Source of the DNA: Vermamoeba vermiformis
Taxonomy: Eukaryota; Tubulinea; Echinamoebida
Reading direction: 5' to 3'
Length of the DNA stretch: 64,000 nucleotides
Assembly: GCA_045837725.1 (NCBI GenBank)
Contig: JBEWZL010000121.1
Coordinates: 62,001 to 126,000 of the forward strand
Part shown: in pieces, positions 1 through 10,428 of the stretch
Numbering within the stretch: the first letter of the stretch is position 1
Layout of the letters: every line of letters starts with the position of its first letter
The notes under the pieces: model-generated
Told to the model about the DNA's origin: nothing
Database searches by the model: none
The model's input: the letters and a program-made list of their open reading frames with translations, nothing else
Translations under genes and position numbers: made by a program

Positions 1-2436
1 GAACATTAGTAACGATCTTAGACGTGTCTTATTTTGACAAATTGCATTGGCCGTCAGATTTAAAAGCACGAGGAATGTGACACATTTGACACTTTGACGC
101 TTCCGAAATAATTTGGCTTTTTGACGTGTGCTCAAGCGATCAATTGGCATTTAAACTGACTTTTTTGACACTTTTGACACGTGTTACTTGCCTAACTTGA
201 GTGTGCTTGACAACGAGAATAAATCGCACAACATGAGCACGAAACAGACTGTCTCGATGGATAGATGGTCGCGCAAGTATGACTCGACTACTTGCACTAC
301 TGGCTTCTCGTCGTACATGTGGGCAATCCTAAAGTAAACGACGTTAGTTTTTCACAATTATTATTCGAACTTATAAATATTACCTTAACACGTCGCACAC
401 AATGGACTCGTCGTCGATTTGTCTGGCATTGAGGTAATAGTACTTGATGAGGAAGAACATCGCTGATTAGAACTAAGTCAGTAGGGGCAATTTAACGGCC
501 TTCAATTCGCTTACCGTCATAACTACAATTGTCTACGATGAGCTCTGCTGCATCTGACTCTTTGAATCCTCCCTGCACGACAACTGATTAGTAGCTGCTA
601 TGGTTTTAAAGGTCGGAAATGACACGTGTCAAAGTGTCAAATAGATATCGTGACGCTTGAACCTGGTCTGACGTTGAGTGAACGCGGATAGATATTTTTT
701 AACGTTGAAACTGACACGTGTCATTAAATATTTTTCACTTGTCAAAATGTCGTGCACTTACGTAATACATAGTTCTGAAATAAGCGCTGCGAGCACATAA
801 GATCATCTTGTGACAAAAGATCTCTCGTTCAGTCTTCTTCGACTCTTTGACGACGATCTTCAAGTCGCTCAAAAAGTTCAAGTTGAGAAGTCGTTCGAAC
901 TTTGGGTCAAATCCTTCAATAACGACGTTTTCTTGCTTCAATATCGGCAATAAATTAAATACTTCAAGTTTCATAATCGCTGGTTTGTATAAATCATTGC
1001 TAATGTTTTCGCTGTCCGTACCGCCGATTAGCGACATTTTTCCATATTTGGTAAATAACGTTTTGTCCAAGACGTACCGTTGAAACTTTCCAGTATAAAG
1101 ATATTTCATTATACTCAACACGGCGGGATAATTCAATGCGGATAAATCCATTTCTTTGTCGGTCTGAAAAAGCCGTTAAAAAAACTAATTTTTATTAAAG
1201 AAATTACGTACGGGTTTAATTTTCTCCATAAAACTTGGTAGTCTCGAGAATAGTACGGCCTCTATAATAAAAATATCAGTATTGAATACTCAAATCAAGC
1301 CAGCACTCACTGTGCACATAAATATTTCTATCGCCGGCTACTTTGAGTACCAGGTCCGAGTACTTCTCAACATCTAATAAATATGTTTGAATATCTTCGA
1401 CCTATTATACATATAATTGGTTATAAATATGACCAGGTAAGATACAGAAATTTCGGATTCGAACTTAAGTTTGTAACGTACTATATTTGCGTTAGCCTGC
1501 GGAATAACAATATTGCTGTGCGGAATAACTTTTTTGACCGGTTTGGCGGGCTTATTTTTCTTTTTCTTTTGCGGTTCAGCTTTCTCAGCTCGTCGTTTTC
1601 GAAGCATCCGGATGAGCTCGAATACGGCTTCATCAACGTTAATGCGAACCCTTGCTGATGTTGAAAAGAAAGGCGCTCCATATCTCTTTGCGAGTTGTTG
1701 ACCTTCTTCGAGTGAAACCATGCGATCTGAAGCAAAAATTAAATTTAGATCCTCGGAAAAAAAATTAAAAGTTACTTACCTTGTTGTAGATCGCATTTTG
1801 TTTCAATAATAACGATCGGTATTAATTGTTCGATAGTGTCTACATCTCTGGTGCGCATGACTCGTTCGATGATACGCGGGATCTCCTCAAAAGAGGATCG
1901 ATCTGTATGACTGTACGCAAGCTGCCGAAAATAATTAGTAAATATTTTAATATAATAGTATTTTGTATACAGAAAAATTTTCGATTAGCGAACTGCTTAC
2001 AATTAAACCTTGGTTTCGTAAATTCCATTGATCCGTCCATGCCGGCCGAGCATAAATCTCATCAGGATCAATACCTAACCCACTTAACTCATATATACAT
2101 AAGATACCGTCGATTTCAGATTGTTTTCGGTATGTATCTTAAAAACAAAAAATTAGAATTCAACAATTTTTAAATTGTTTTATTTTTACCTTCACCAATC
2201 GTAGGATCGTAGTACTCTATTGCAAACAAATAATTAAAATTTTTAAAAATTAAAATAAATAAATTTGGAAGCGCTGGATCAACGTTATAATGCTTAATAA
2301 ATTTAATTATTCTTTATGGTCGGCCAACATTAATTAAATTACCTACGAAGTGGTTTTGTACGTGCTGCGTTATAAAAGCCATAACGCCCACACCGCACTT
2401 GCCCTCGACGCCCAATAGCCACTCTTCCCTTTCCAT
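1..2436 (-). CDS. Ras-like pseudo-GTPase with tandem BTB domains (partial, runs off left edge)
   Basis: Likely a CUL3-type ubiquitin-ligase adaptor with a decayed Ras domain. The start is the ATG at 2436, opening MEREEWLLGVEGKCG. Ras landmarks follow over several exons: YYDPTIGE at the switch I position (2190-2205), RKQSEIDG, a stretch with SSFEEIPRIIERV, G4-like TKCDL (about 1800) and EEGQQLAKRYGAPFF with TSA (about 1690). The P-loop reads GKCGVGVMA where GGVGKSAL is expected, so the catalytic Lys-Ser is gone, and the DTAGQE motif is replaced. A lysine-rich linker leads to BTB-1 (SDLVLKVAGD, HSEAVLFSRLPSF, FLYTG-like KYLYTGKF) and BTB-2 (SDLKIVVKESKK, CHKMILCARSAYFRTMY, then MYDEKPVVQVVESYL in a BACK-like stretch near 300). 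The order GTPase-BTB-BTB recalls RhoBTB, such as Dictyostelium RacA, but the GTPase part looks Ras/Rap-like rather than Rho-like. The 3' end lies outside the window. Confidence 0.75.
175..186. repeat. Intronic palindrome variant at a splice donor
   Basis: TGACACGTGTTA. On the minus strand the intron opens GTAACACGTGTCA, so the palindrome overlaps the donor itself. TGACAC half-sites recur at 90-110. Confidence 0.7.
620..631. repeat. Intronic palindrome TGACACGTGTCA
   Basis: Perfect copy in the intron that divides the second BTB domain of the Ras-BTB gene. Confidence 0.85.
712..723. repeat. Intronic palindrome TGACACGTGTCA
   Basis: Second perfect copy in the same Ras-BTB intron, 80 bp from the first and about 40 nt inside the donor. 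Confidence 0.85.
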
Positions 2437-2595
2437 TTACTAATTATATATAAATTTATGCCTGTTCGCTACTTCACCAACAGGATTCAAATCAGTAAGC
2501 GGTTTGAACGGAGCTATCAAATATCGCGAAAGTAAATTCTACCTAAAAATAGCCGACCAATCATATTCTTCCATTTTCTAAAAATAAATTGGCTT

Positions 2596-4334
2596 TCATT
2601 TATAAAAATCGTAAATGACAGCTGAGCCATTTTGGTTGCCAACAAGGTATCGTGTGTTCGCAGCGATGAGTTGCGCTTGTACGTGATAAACTGCCTCCCA
2701 TTGCATTGACGGCACGTGACAAATCGTAACCAATCCCGTTCTGCTGTCTGCGAGTATCGCACGATTCATTGAACAAGACATTATGCATGTTGAGGCCTAA
2801 TATAAACATAATCACTATAGTGGACTATAATATCTTGGTTCAATTAACAAAACTTACCGTGGAATGATCAACGCGAATGAGTTTTTCCACAATTTCTGTT
2901 TCTTTGAAATCTATCAACATGTACGACCTTACATTATCACGCCAAAACAACGTAAACTCGTTAAGAAAGACAAAATGGCCAGTAGTGAAGTCGTTCTTGG
3001 TGTTAAATTGTCTTATCAACTTGCGGTTCATGTCGTAGATTTCAAAGCAGTGCTTGCGAAGGAGAATCATGTAGGTATGGTTAAACGGATTGTACACCAA
3101 GTCCTCGGAGGGAACTATCGTTGGATCGAGAATGCTTTCCGATTGAATGTCGTATATGACGCCATCTGTGGAAGAGAAATTAGCTTTTCCGAGTGTCGGT
3201 TGTGATAGCCTTATCTATGTATCATGAAAACATCGAACATTCCAAATAAAGGAATTAATAGTACTTGAGACCCCAAGGAATATTACTAACTTTCATCAAA
3301 TTTGCAGATTTGGTAACGGTTAGAAAAGTTCGCGGAAAGGTTGGCAAAAAAATTTGCGTTGATGAAAATTCTTCTGAAATTTGACAAGATATAAATTCGA
3401 ATAGTACTTACTTGGTGCTAATATTACGTTTTCATCAATTTGATACGCTTCAGTGCCGTGTTGAGATAGAGCGTCAGCTTCAGGAAAATCAAAATATTCA
3501 TGCAACCGCACCCACTCGCCATTAAAGGCCAGAATATATGTTCTAACGCGATTCTTTTGCTGCATCAATATTGGCGGACAAATCCCGTTGTAAGTTCCTC
3601 CAAGAATTCTGAGAGGGACGAAGTCTCTCAAGGAGTAGGTCTTACAAATCCAATGAATCTTTTGAGTATGACAGTCCCATAAGTACAAATCATGGCCTTT
3701 CATCAGCGCGAGCCAGTTTTCGTCCATTAACGGTGTCGCTGTGTAGCCGTCGAGGCAGATCCGGTTGAAATTTCGCTCGATCCAATTCGTCGAGGCACTG
3801 TGAGATAAAAACTATTAGCATATATTGTTAGTAGTGACTTTAAATGTTAGTATCAATCACATTGTAGGTAATGGTAACTAATGGAAGCGGTTTTTTTTTT
3901 GCGATCTGGCTCCGCATGACTAGACGAGAATTCTGTTGATTGTCTTACATTGCATCTTGTAGTATCATCGCTTTGTAATTATTAATTTTGCTGTTTGGAC
4001 GGACATTTCGTTCGTAGAACTGACGCCAAAACTTGTCGTTCTTTGTAATAATGAAACTTGTCATCGACTTTGTTGCTGTAAATAATCCTACGAGGCCTTT
4101 ACTATCTAAATAGTCTGCTATCATCCACACGATCTCCGGAATCATTTGATCGATCGGAAAATTGTCCGAAGATGGCGCGGAGTTTTGTTCATTTCTGGAT
4201 TTGTCGCTGTCGTCATCTTTCTTTTCGTTTTTATACCGATATTCATTATGTACTATTTCAAAAATATTTTTAGGTTGTTGATAGTAATATCCAGTATGGC
4301 CTTGTTGAATTGGCGGAATTTTGTCGGGCGTCAT
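2596..4334 (-). CDS. F-box protein with WD/propeller-like C-terminal half
   Basis: Probable SCF ubiquitin-ligase substrate receptor. The F-box-like segment is FPIDQMIPEIVWMIADYLDS then LVGLFTATKSMTSFI and FWRQFYERN (about 4070-4180). Four later exons give beta-rich text typical of a divergent propeller: DENWLALMKGHDLYLWD, IHWICKTYSLRD, YMILLRKHCFEIYDMNRKL, ending NGSAVIYDFYK and a stop at 2596-2598. Splice junctions keep one frame: donor after 3945, acceptor near 3800, and phase 0 between the ...VDHST and ASTCIMS... exons. The family resemblance is to the F-box/propeller genes at 21.6 and 39.3 kb. The ATG used here (4334, MTPDKIPP) is the first plausible internal start. However, the frame is open upstream and splices into the ankyrin gene at 4335-7937, so this may be the C-terminal half of one long protein. 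The boundary is uncertain; the F-box call is fair. Confidence 0.6.
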
Positions 4335-7300
4335 TCCGTACTTGTACAAAAGAAGAGATACGTTGCTTGATTCGAACATTGGAATTGTTCCAAAATAATT
4401 AAGCGATTGAAAATCACCGGATTTTGCGATACTAATAAAAGCCAACAAAATCTCTAAAGATTCGAACAGTTAGATCGAGTTTTTGGTTCGTTTTTTAAGT
4501 ACCTTTTGGCATTCGGTTACTATGGTTGAAATAATTTGAGACGATCAAAAACAGAGCACTTCTATCCAGCGGGTTCCTATAGGAGGAAAAATGGATTAGA
4601 CGATAGACATTAAAAGACCAGATGCTGATTTAAGACTTACACTTCTAATAACATTTGCACTATCTCCTCTGCTGAATACATCTTCAACAATGATTTCCAC
4701 ATCTTCAATATGCCTCCGTGATAAACGGCTGCATGAAGGATATTATTGCTTTTGTTTTTGCTGTCCGCATCCAGATTCGCAGGAGGAATGTATCCTTCGA
4801 TTTGGGAATCATCGATGCTTGGGAAATGCCTTAAAAAGCATCCAAAGGATAAATCTTTGCCCTCAATAAGGCCGCTGTAAATCGTTTTGAGTGGCAGTGG
4901 ATTCGTCTCATAACAGTTTTGTTGTAGAAGCCATTCAAACAATTGATACTTCTCTGAGGGTATCAAATTTTCATTCTCGTATATTGCTAGTGCAAGATTA
5001 TCATCTATAACGTTATATTAGGAACTAGTTCGAGAATTGACGCGAGATCAAGTTACCTTTAAATCTCGGCTTAAATTTTCTCACACCAAGATGATACGCT
5101 GCTTTAATATACTTCGGATTATCTATAAATAAGTCGAGAGAAATATTTTCGACGTCAACATAGGGCCTCAAAACGGCTGCTAAAGTCTCTGCTGGAACTT
5201 TTCGGAACGAGATCCGCTCTAACTGGTTATCAACCAATTCTAAGTGGCTCAAAAAATCAATAAATATTCATCTATTAATTATGGGATACAGTATTTACCG
5301 AATAGGACGTCTGGACTGATGTCAGGAAAAATAATTGAAAGATGCGAGAGAAATTTGGCAATATTATCGTCCTATAGATCAAATTTCTGTCAGATAATAT
5401 TACTTATATTTTGCGAGAGATTTCCTGCGTCAAAACAGCATACTTGGGCTCGATCAACTTGCGCATCCGTTACAGTCTTCAACTGCTGAAGGCTTAACGT
5501 ACCGGACATTCTATTGCATTACTCGATCGCCTTCTTCAATACAAAAAGCTTGAAAGTTAAAAGATTTGTGGTTATGTCCTTTATGAGCCAAATGAGACCT
5601 GAACGGGACATAACGGCTAAATCAGGAATTGCGGGAATTCTACAACATTGCAAAGAAAGCATGTCATTACGATTGAATTTTGACCGTCAAATTATCCTAC
5701 GAAAATAAACGAGCTGTTCTTATAAGTAGTGTCTTATAAACAAATTTTAATGTCGAGAAGACAAGATCTAGATCCGCTGAGGTTGGATTTCCTTTAATGC
5801 TCGAGAAATGCATTGACGTAGTCTTGTACTTCGCTGCACTCTTTCATCGCAGGGCTAAATAAATAATCAGCGTTAGCCACATTTTGAGTTTGTCAAAGTC
5901 TAGACTGACGTACCATTCACTAATAGCCTCTTTGTACTGGTTCAAATCGACAGTGAATTCTTCCACGAAATTTCGTATCATTTGCAGATCACGTGACTCA
6001 ACGACGTAATAAAGCACGTTGCTAAAGTCAAAGTCTTGCAGTAACTTTTTCACCTCTTCTTGCGTCTCTTTTGACGCCTTGTAATATAGATCATGCAAAT
6101 AAGCACGATAATGTTGAGGATTTGCGCGCATTATTTCATAAATTGTTGCTGCTGCTAATTTTGTCGGGCTTCGCAATGTCACGTACGCAACAACTGGATG
6201 TGACACGCCAAAAGCTTCGTGCATGATTTCTCCTTTCTTTCCCTATACAATAATGATGCTATTAGCTTAAGTAGTTTACTGTTACAAGATTAGCTAATTC
6301 AGCGAATGTGGATCTGATCCGTTTTTTGTTTCGGTTTCAAGTACCACAGTTTTTGAAATAACTTTACGAATTTTGAAAATTACGATTATTTTTTGAATGT
6401 TATTGTGTACCTTTGTTGCACAAGTCAATCCCTGGGATATCAAATAGTCCAATATCGCTTTGCGGTTATGTACATCCAGTGCCAGGAAAGTTTCGTTATC
6501 CAAAAAGAACGGGAAATAGTCAGGCAAATAAATAGTCATGTGCATCTTTTTGTGAGTTTCTATCGTTCTTGTATAAAATTGCAATTCTTTTTCGAGGGAA
6601 GTTATTCCGCTGTCAATCAGGAATTTGATAGTGTCAAATGCTTCTCGGTAACAAGCATAGGCGAATGGCGTCTAAATAAATTAAGTAATTATATATATAA
6701 TATAAATTATAACTTTTAAAAAGAATTCGAAATAATTGGACTGAATTACGTAGGAATTGCAAAACTTAAACTTACGTAGTGGAGAGCTCTATAGTATTCA
6801 TAAGGCAATCCATTCTTATAATAAGCTTCTTTAAACAATTCGAGGTGCGGAACTAAAACGAACAGATCTCGCACGACCAATTCAATCCCGAACTTTTTCT
6901 CCATATAAGTTTCTAGAGTGGTGAATGTTTGCATCAATTCTTGAACATCCTTTTGCCCTATATTGTTCGAGAAGCAGAGAATCAGTTTCTAAAAAAGGAA
7001 ATTAGTAAAAACTTGTCAACAGATCCGCGATAGAAATTTGTCGTGCCTTTAGTTTCGGAAGTCCTTTTGGTACGTTATCCAAAAAAGTATATATACTGTC
7101 ACTATTGTATTCGCAAGTAGTACGTAATATCTCTGTATTTTCACGGGCGAATTCGAAGGACCAGTCTGGAGGATAAACCATAACCGGGAACACCAGGGGT
7201 ATGCTGAATATTCTCACTTTTGGAAATTTCTTGCGGAATGTTACAATAGGGAATTGCCACCAATTTAGGTCTATAAAAATGGGTTGGTTTTTTAGATCCG

Positions 7301-7937
7301 CATCTAATAAAAAAAATAAAATGAACTTACAAACGATGGAGAGTTGTTCGATATCAAAAGGCTCCGACTCAGTCAAAATCAATTGCTCTACAGCGAGACT
7401 TAATGTAAGCCATTTTAGTTGTTTTGAAGCGGCTATGACAGCCGGCCAAGGTCTGTCAGTGGTGCACGCAGCTTCGAAGCAATATACTTCGAGGCCAGTG
7501 ACTTGATACGTTGAAACTATATTATGGATCATGCTCGTTTTGGTGCGATGTCCGAGTTTGAGCGTAGTATCGTTGATTATAAAACACTTGTTTTGAGATT
7601 GGGACGTTTGACATAAACGTCTAAAAAGTACAATTAAAATCCAAAAAATCGTGAAAATAATCCATTAAATTAACGTAGTATTAAACTGATGAGAGATAGT
7701 TCTTAACAGGATAACATAATTATTGATTTAATTTTAGATCGCAAAATCAGCCTCCTACAGTAGTATGAAGGGCCAACAAAGACGTAAAAAATATTAATAT
7801 ATTTGATACATTTATATAATTGATATAACTTACTTCCATTCCTTGCATACGAGCACTACAGAATTAAGCCAATCCACAAACGGAACTCGATCCAAAATCT
7901 CTTGGATGAGTTCACTTGGTAGGCACTTGAGGTCCAT
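4335..7937 (-). CDS. F-box protein with ankyrin-like repeats
   Basis: Probable SCF substrate receptor. The start is the ATG at 7937. The first exon is a clear F-box: CLPSELIQEILDRVPFVDW then LNSVVLVCKEW. The second region (about 7000-7630) holds GLEVYCFEAACTTDRPWPAV and strand-rich text resembling a degenerate LRR or sheet. Exons from about 6940 down to 4450 are ankyrin-like: LFEWLLQQNCYE, NILHAAVYHGGI, NPLDRSALFLIVSNYF and SSNVSLLLYKYGMTP. It is a paralogue of the plus-strand gene at 13282-17801, with the same order of domains. No stop codon is seen at the expected end: the frame continues through ...QQPKNIFEIVHNEYRY and a charged linker into the next F-box. Gene prediction may therefore return one fused gene spanning 2596-7937. 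I list two so that each F-box module is visible. Confidence 0.65.
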
Positions 7938-8104
7938 GATAATATAATGATGATTTAAATCAAAATAATAAATTCAAAATTTATTTTGTAATTGTGCTAT
8001 TCTACGGGTCCTGTTCTGCCTTTTTTCTGTAGACGTCGTCTGTTTTAGCTAAAACAACATAGGGCCAGAACTGCAGTTATGGACCTATAAAGCATTGTTT
8101 ATTT

Positions 8105-10304
8105 TTAATACACAGTTACGCTGTCAAATACTTCGCCTTTGTCGTTTACAGCACGCAAAGTAATGTTCGTTCTGCCGACCGTTACGTGCACGAAATTTCG
8201 CGTGCCAACAGCATTAGCAAGGTACCAGTAATCTCCAGGCTTATCTGGCTTGACGCCCCATCCTCCATCACCAATATACAATGTGCCTGTAGCATCTTCT
8301 TTGCCCTCACGAATCAATTTTGTTCGTTTGTACAGGTGCGAATGATTTTCAAAGCCAACCGTCAAATTGTATCTGAAAATAAAAAAATATATTAATTTAT
8401 ATTTATGTTGCATTTAATATTGCCTATATAATTTAGGGCCGTTTCCATAAAAAGAAATTAAATAGGATTACTTACTGATTGAAAACGGGTTCCCAAGCCT
8501 CACGTACAGCCACCGAACTTGAACTTTCGCGCTTCTCACCAGTGTACAATGGAGCGTGATAAATCGCCGAAGTGAAGCGAATGTTCGATGGAAGAGTTGA
8601 TAGGTGTGCTGTCATCCACGGCACTTGCGACTGCGGCGATGAAATGATTTGGCTATCGAGGGCCATCATAAATAAATTGCCCAAGTAATATGCGTGGAAG
8701 AACGTGGCATTCCCCTATCACAAAAAAAATGTTAGAACTTAGCCCGACTGAGATGTCGCGGATGACACGTGTCAAATTAAAGAGCACTTACATTAGTATC
8801 AAAATAATGCTGGTAAAACTTCATGTTGTTGAGGTTTGATTTGAAAGTACCAGCCTCGTGATTTCCGATGGCTGGCAACAAAGGCACCGTGTAGCCCGAT
8901 GGTGTCACCATTGCCTCTTGCCAGTAGCTTAACCACTTATCAACACGTGGGTAGCAGCCAATATATCCGTTATCATAAGTCAAATCTCCGCCAATCGCTG
9001 CAAAGTATGGCTCGTACGAAGCGGCACTTTTGAACATCTGAAAATACGTTAGAAATGATTCATACGCGATACAATTAGGTCTGTATACTAAGCTTGAGTC
9101 CTAATATCACTTACATCCTTAACTATGCGTGAAGCTCCATTATCACCACCGGCAACAAAGCTGAATTCCGCGTCCATCGGTATAGTTCGGAACTTGATTT
9201 CTTCAGAAAAAGAGTTCAAATTTGATTGATCACCGACTGAGAGATAGTAGGTAGTGCCAGGACTTAAATTGGTCAATTCGGCCGTGTATAGATATCTCGG
9301 ATATTCATGAATGTCAGGTGTAGATCGTGGATGCGCATCCAAAACTGTATCATTGCCCTTAACGTCCAAAATTAATATGACTAACAATATACATTGCACA
9401 CACTTACATCTTTCATAGGCGTCGTGCTTATTTTAACTATTGGTTTGGTGTATTCGATGCCAGTGTGGATGAAGACTTTAAACGAAGTTGATCCATTTGT
9501 TCCGACAGTTAAGTAAACGAAACAAGGATCATCACGATCTAAATAAATATTATGATAAGCACAAATTGAATATTAAGATATTTTTCTCTTTGAAAGCTAG
9601 ATCAAGGATGCGCGATCGACTTACCGCTGCAGGGATCGTCATAAAATAAGCGAGTGAATCGCGTTGAAATTGTATCCGGTTCTGTAGCAATGCAAATATC
9701 CGAAGTTCCCCAAAATGAAGCAGCGTAAAAGCCAGTTAACACGACAAGAACCACAATCTGCCATGGACGGAGTTAATTTTGAGCGTTAGTAGTTGAAAAT
9801 CGTTATTAATTACCTGTGCCCAATGGAAAGCGGATTGCTTCTTAATGGCAAAGCTTTCTTCGGGATCCATAAAGTATTCAGATTCGGCGGCATCTCCTAA
9901 CTCATACAAGCCGTCTTTTTTTGTCTTCTTTTGCAAGTATTTGAGCCACAATAAATACAACGGAATATGAACTACGGCTACGATGGCAAATGTCCACATC
10001 CAAGAGAGATAAGAAAATACAGACAGTATGGAGATCGTGCCCGTGAGTGAAATTGTGAATAAAATAAATATAATTCGTATAATCCACATTGGGCATTTTT
10101 TAACGAATTTTGCGCGCAATACAATAAATAAAACGAGAAGAAAAACCGTAACGCTCGCCAAATACGGCGTTGGCTTAATTAGTTCTCGTTCTACGTATGT
10201 TTGCCCCATGTCGTAAATATCCACACTAAAAATACATGCAAGTGGTACTATTGCTACCACCGTAAAAATTTAGGAATGCGAAAAATCGTTCCCAAATTTA
10301 GCAT
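8105..10304 (-). CDS. Purple acid phosphatase-like metallophosphoesterase with N-terminal membrane segments
   Basis: Hydrolyses phosphomonoesters through a two-metal centre if active. All five metallophosphoesterase blocks are visible in order: AGGDNGAS, AAIGGDLTYDNG, PAIGNHEAG, IYHAPLYTG and GFENHSHLYKR. A fibronectin-like lead domain precedes them (TYYLSVGDQSN, EIKFRTIP), as in plant-type PAPs. The protein ends GEVFDSVTVY. It is unusual that the N-terminus has no simple signal peptide. Instead it has two or more hydrophobic spans (ASVTVFLLVLFIVLRAKF, IIFILFTISLTGTISILSVF, FAIVAVVHIPLYLLWL), a cytosol-like charged stretch and another span (VVLVVLTGFYAASFWG), then the catalytic domain. The start is uncertain: the ATG at 10304 needs a 35-nt intron before VDIYDMGQTY, while the ATG at 10209 needs none. 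It lies about 130 bp downstream of the WD40 gene on the same strand. Confidence 0.75.
8763..8774. repeat. Intronic palindrome TGACACGTGTCA
   Basis: Perfect 12-bp palindrome in the phosphatase intron between the GNHE exon and the YHAPLYTG exon, about 15 nt inside the donor. Confidence 0.85.
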
Positions 10305-10428
10305 CCAGATCGCGGGCAGAATTTTCTCGCAAAATAACTCGTGACTCCAAAATGTCCGATAGATGTAGCCTACAACCACGAATATCAATATCAAAATTTG
10401 ACGAGTGAAAATGAAAAGGTTTAATGCC

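Noticed and set aside
847-1083. Plus-strand ORFs opposite the BTB exon and similar long shadows (for example 18740-18964, 44631-45032, 36467-36730)
   Set aside because: They are the antisense of clearly coding, compositionally biased exons and have no homology or splice context.
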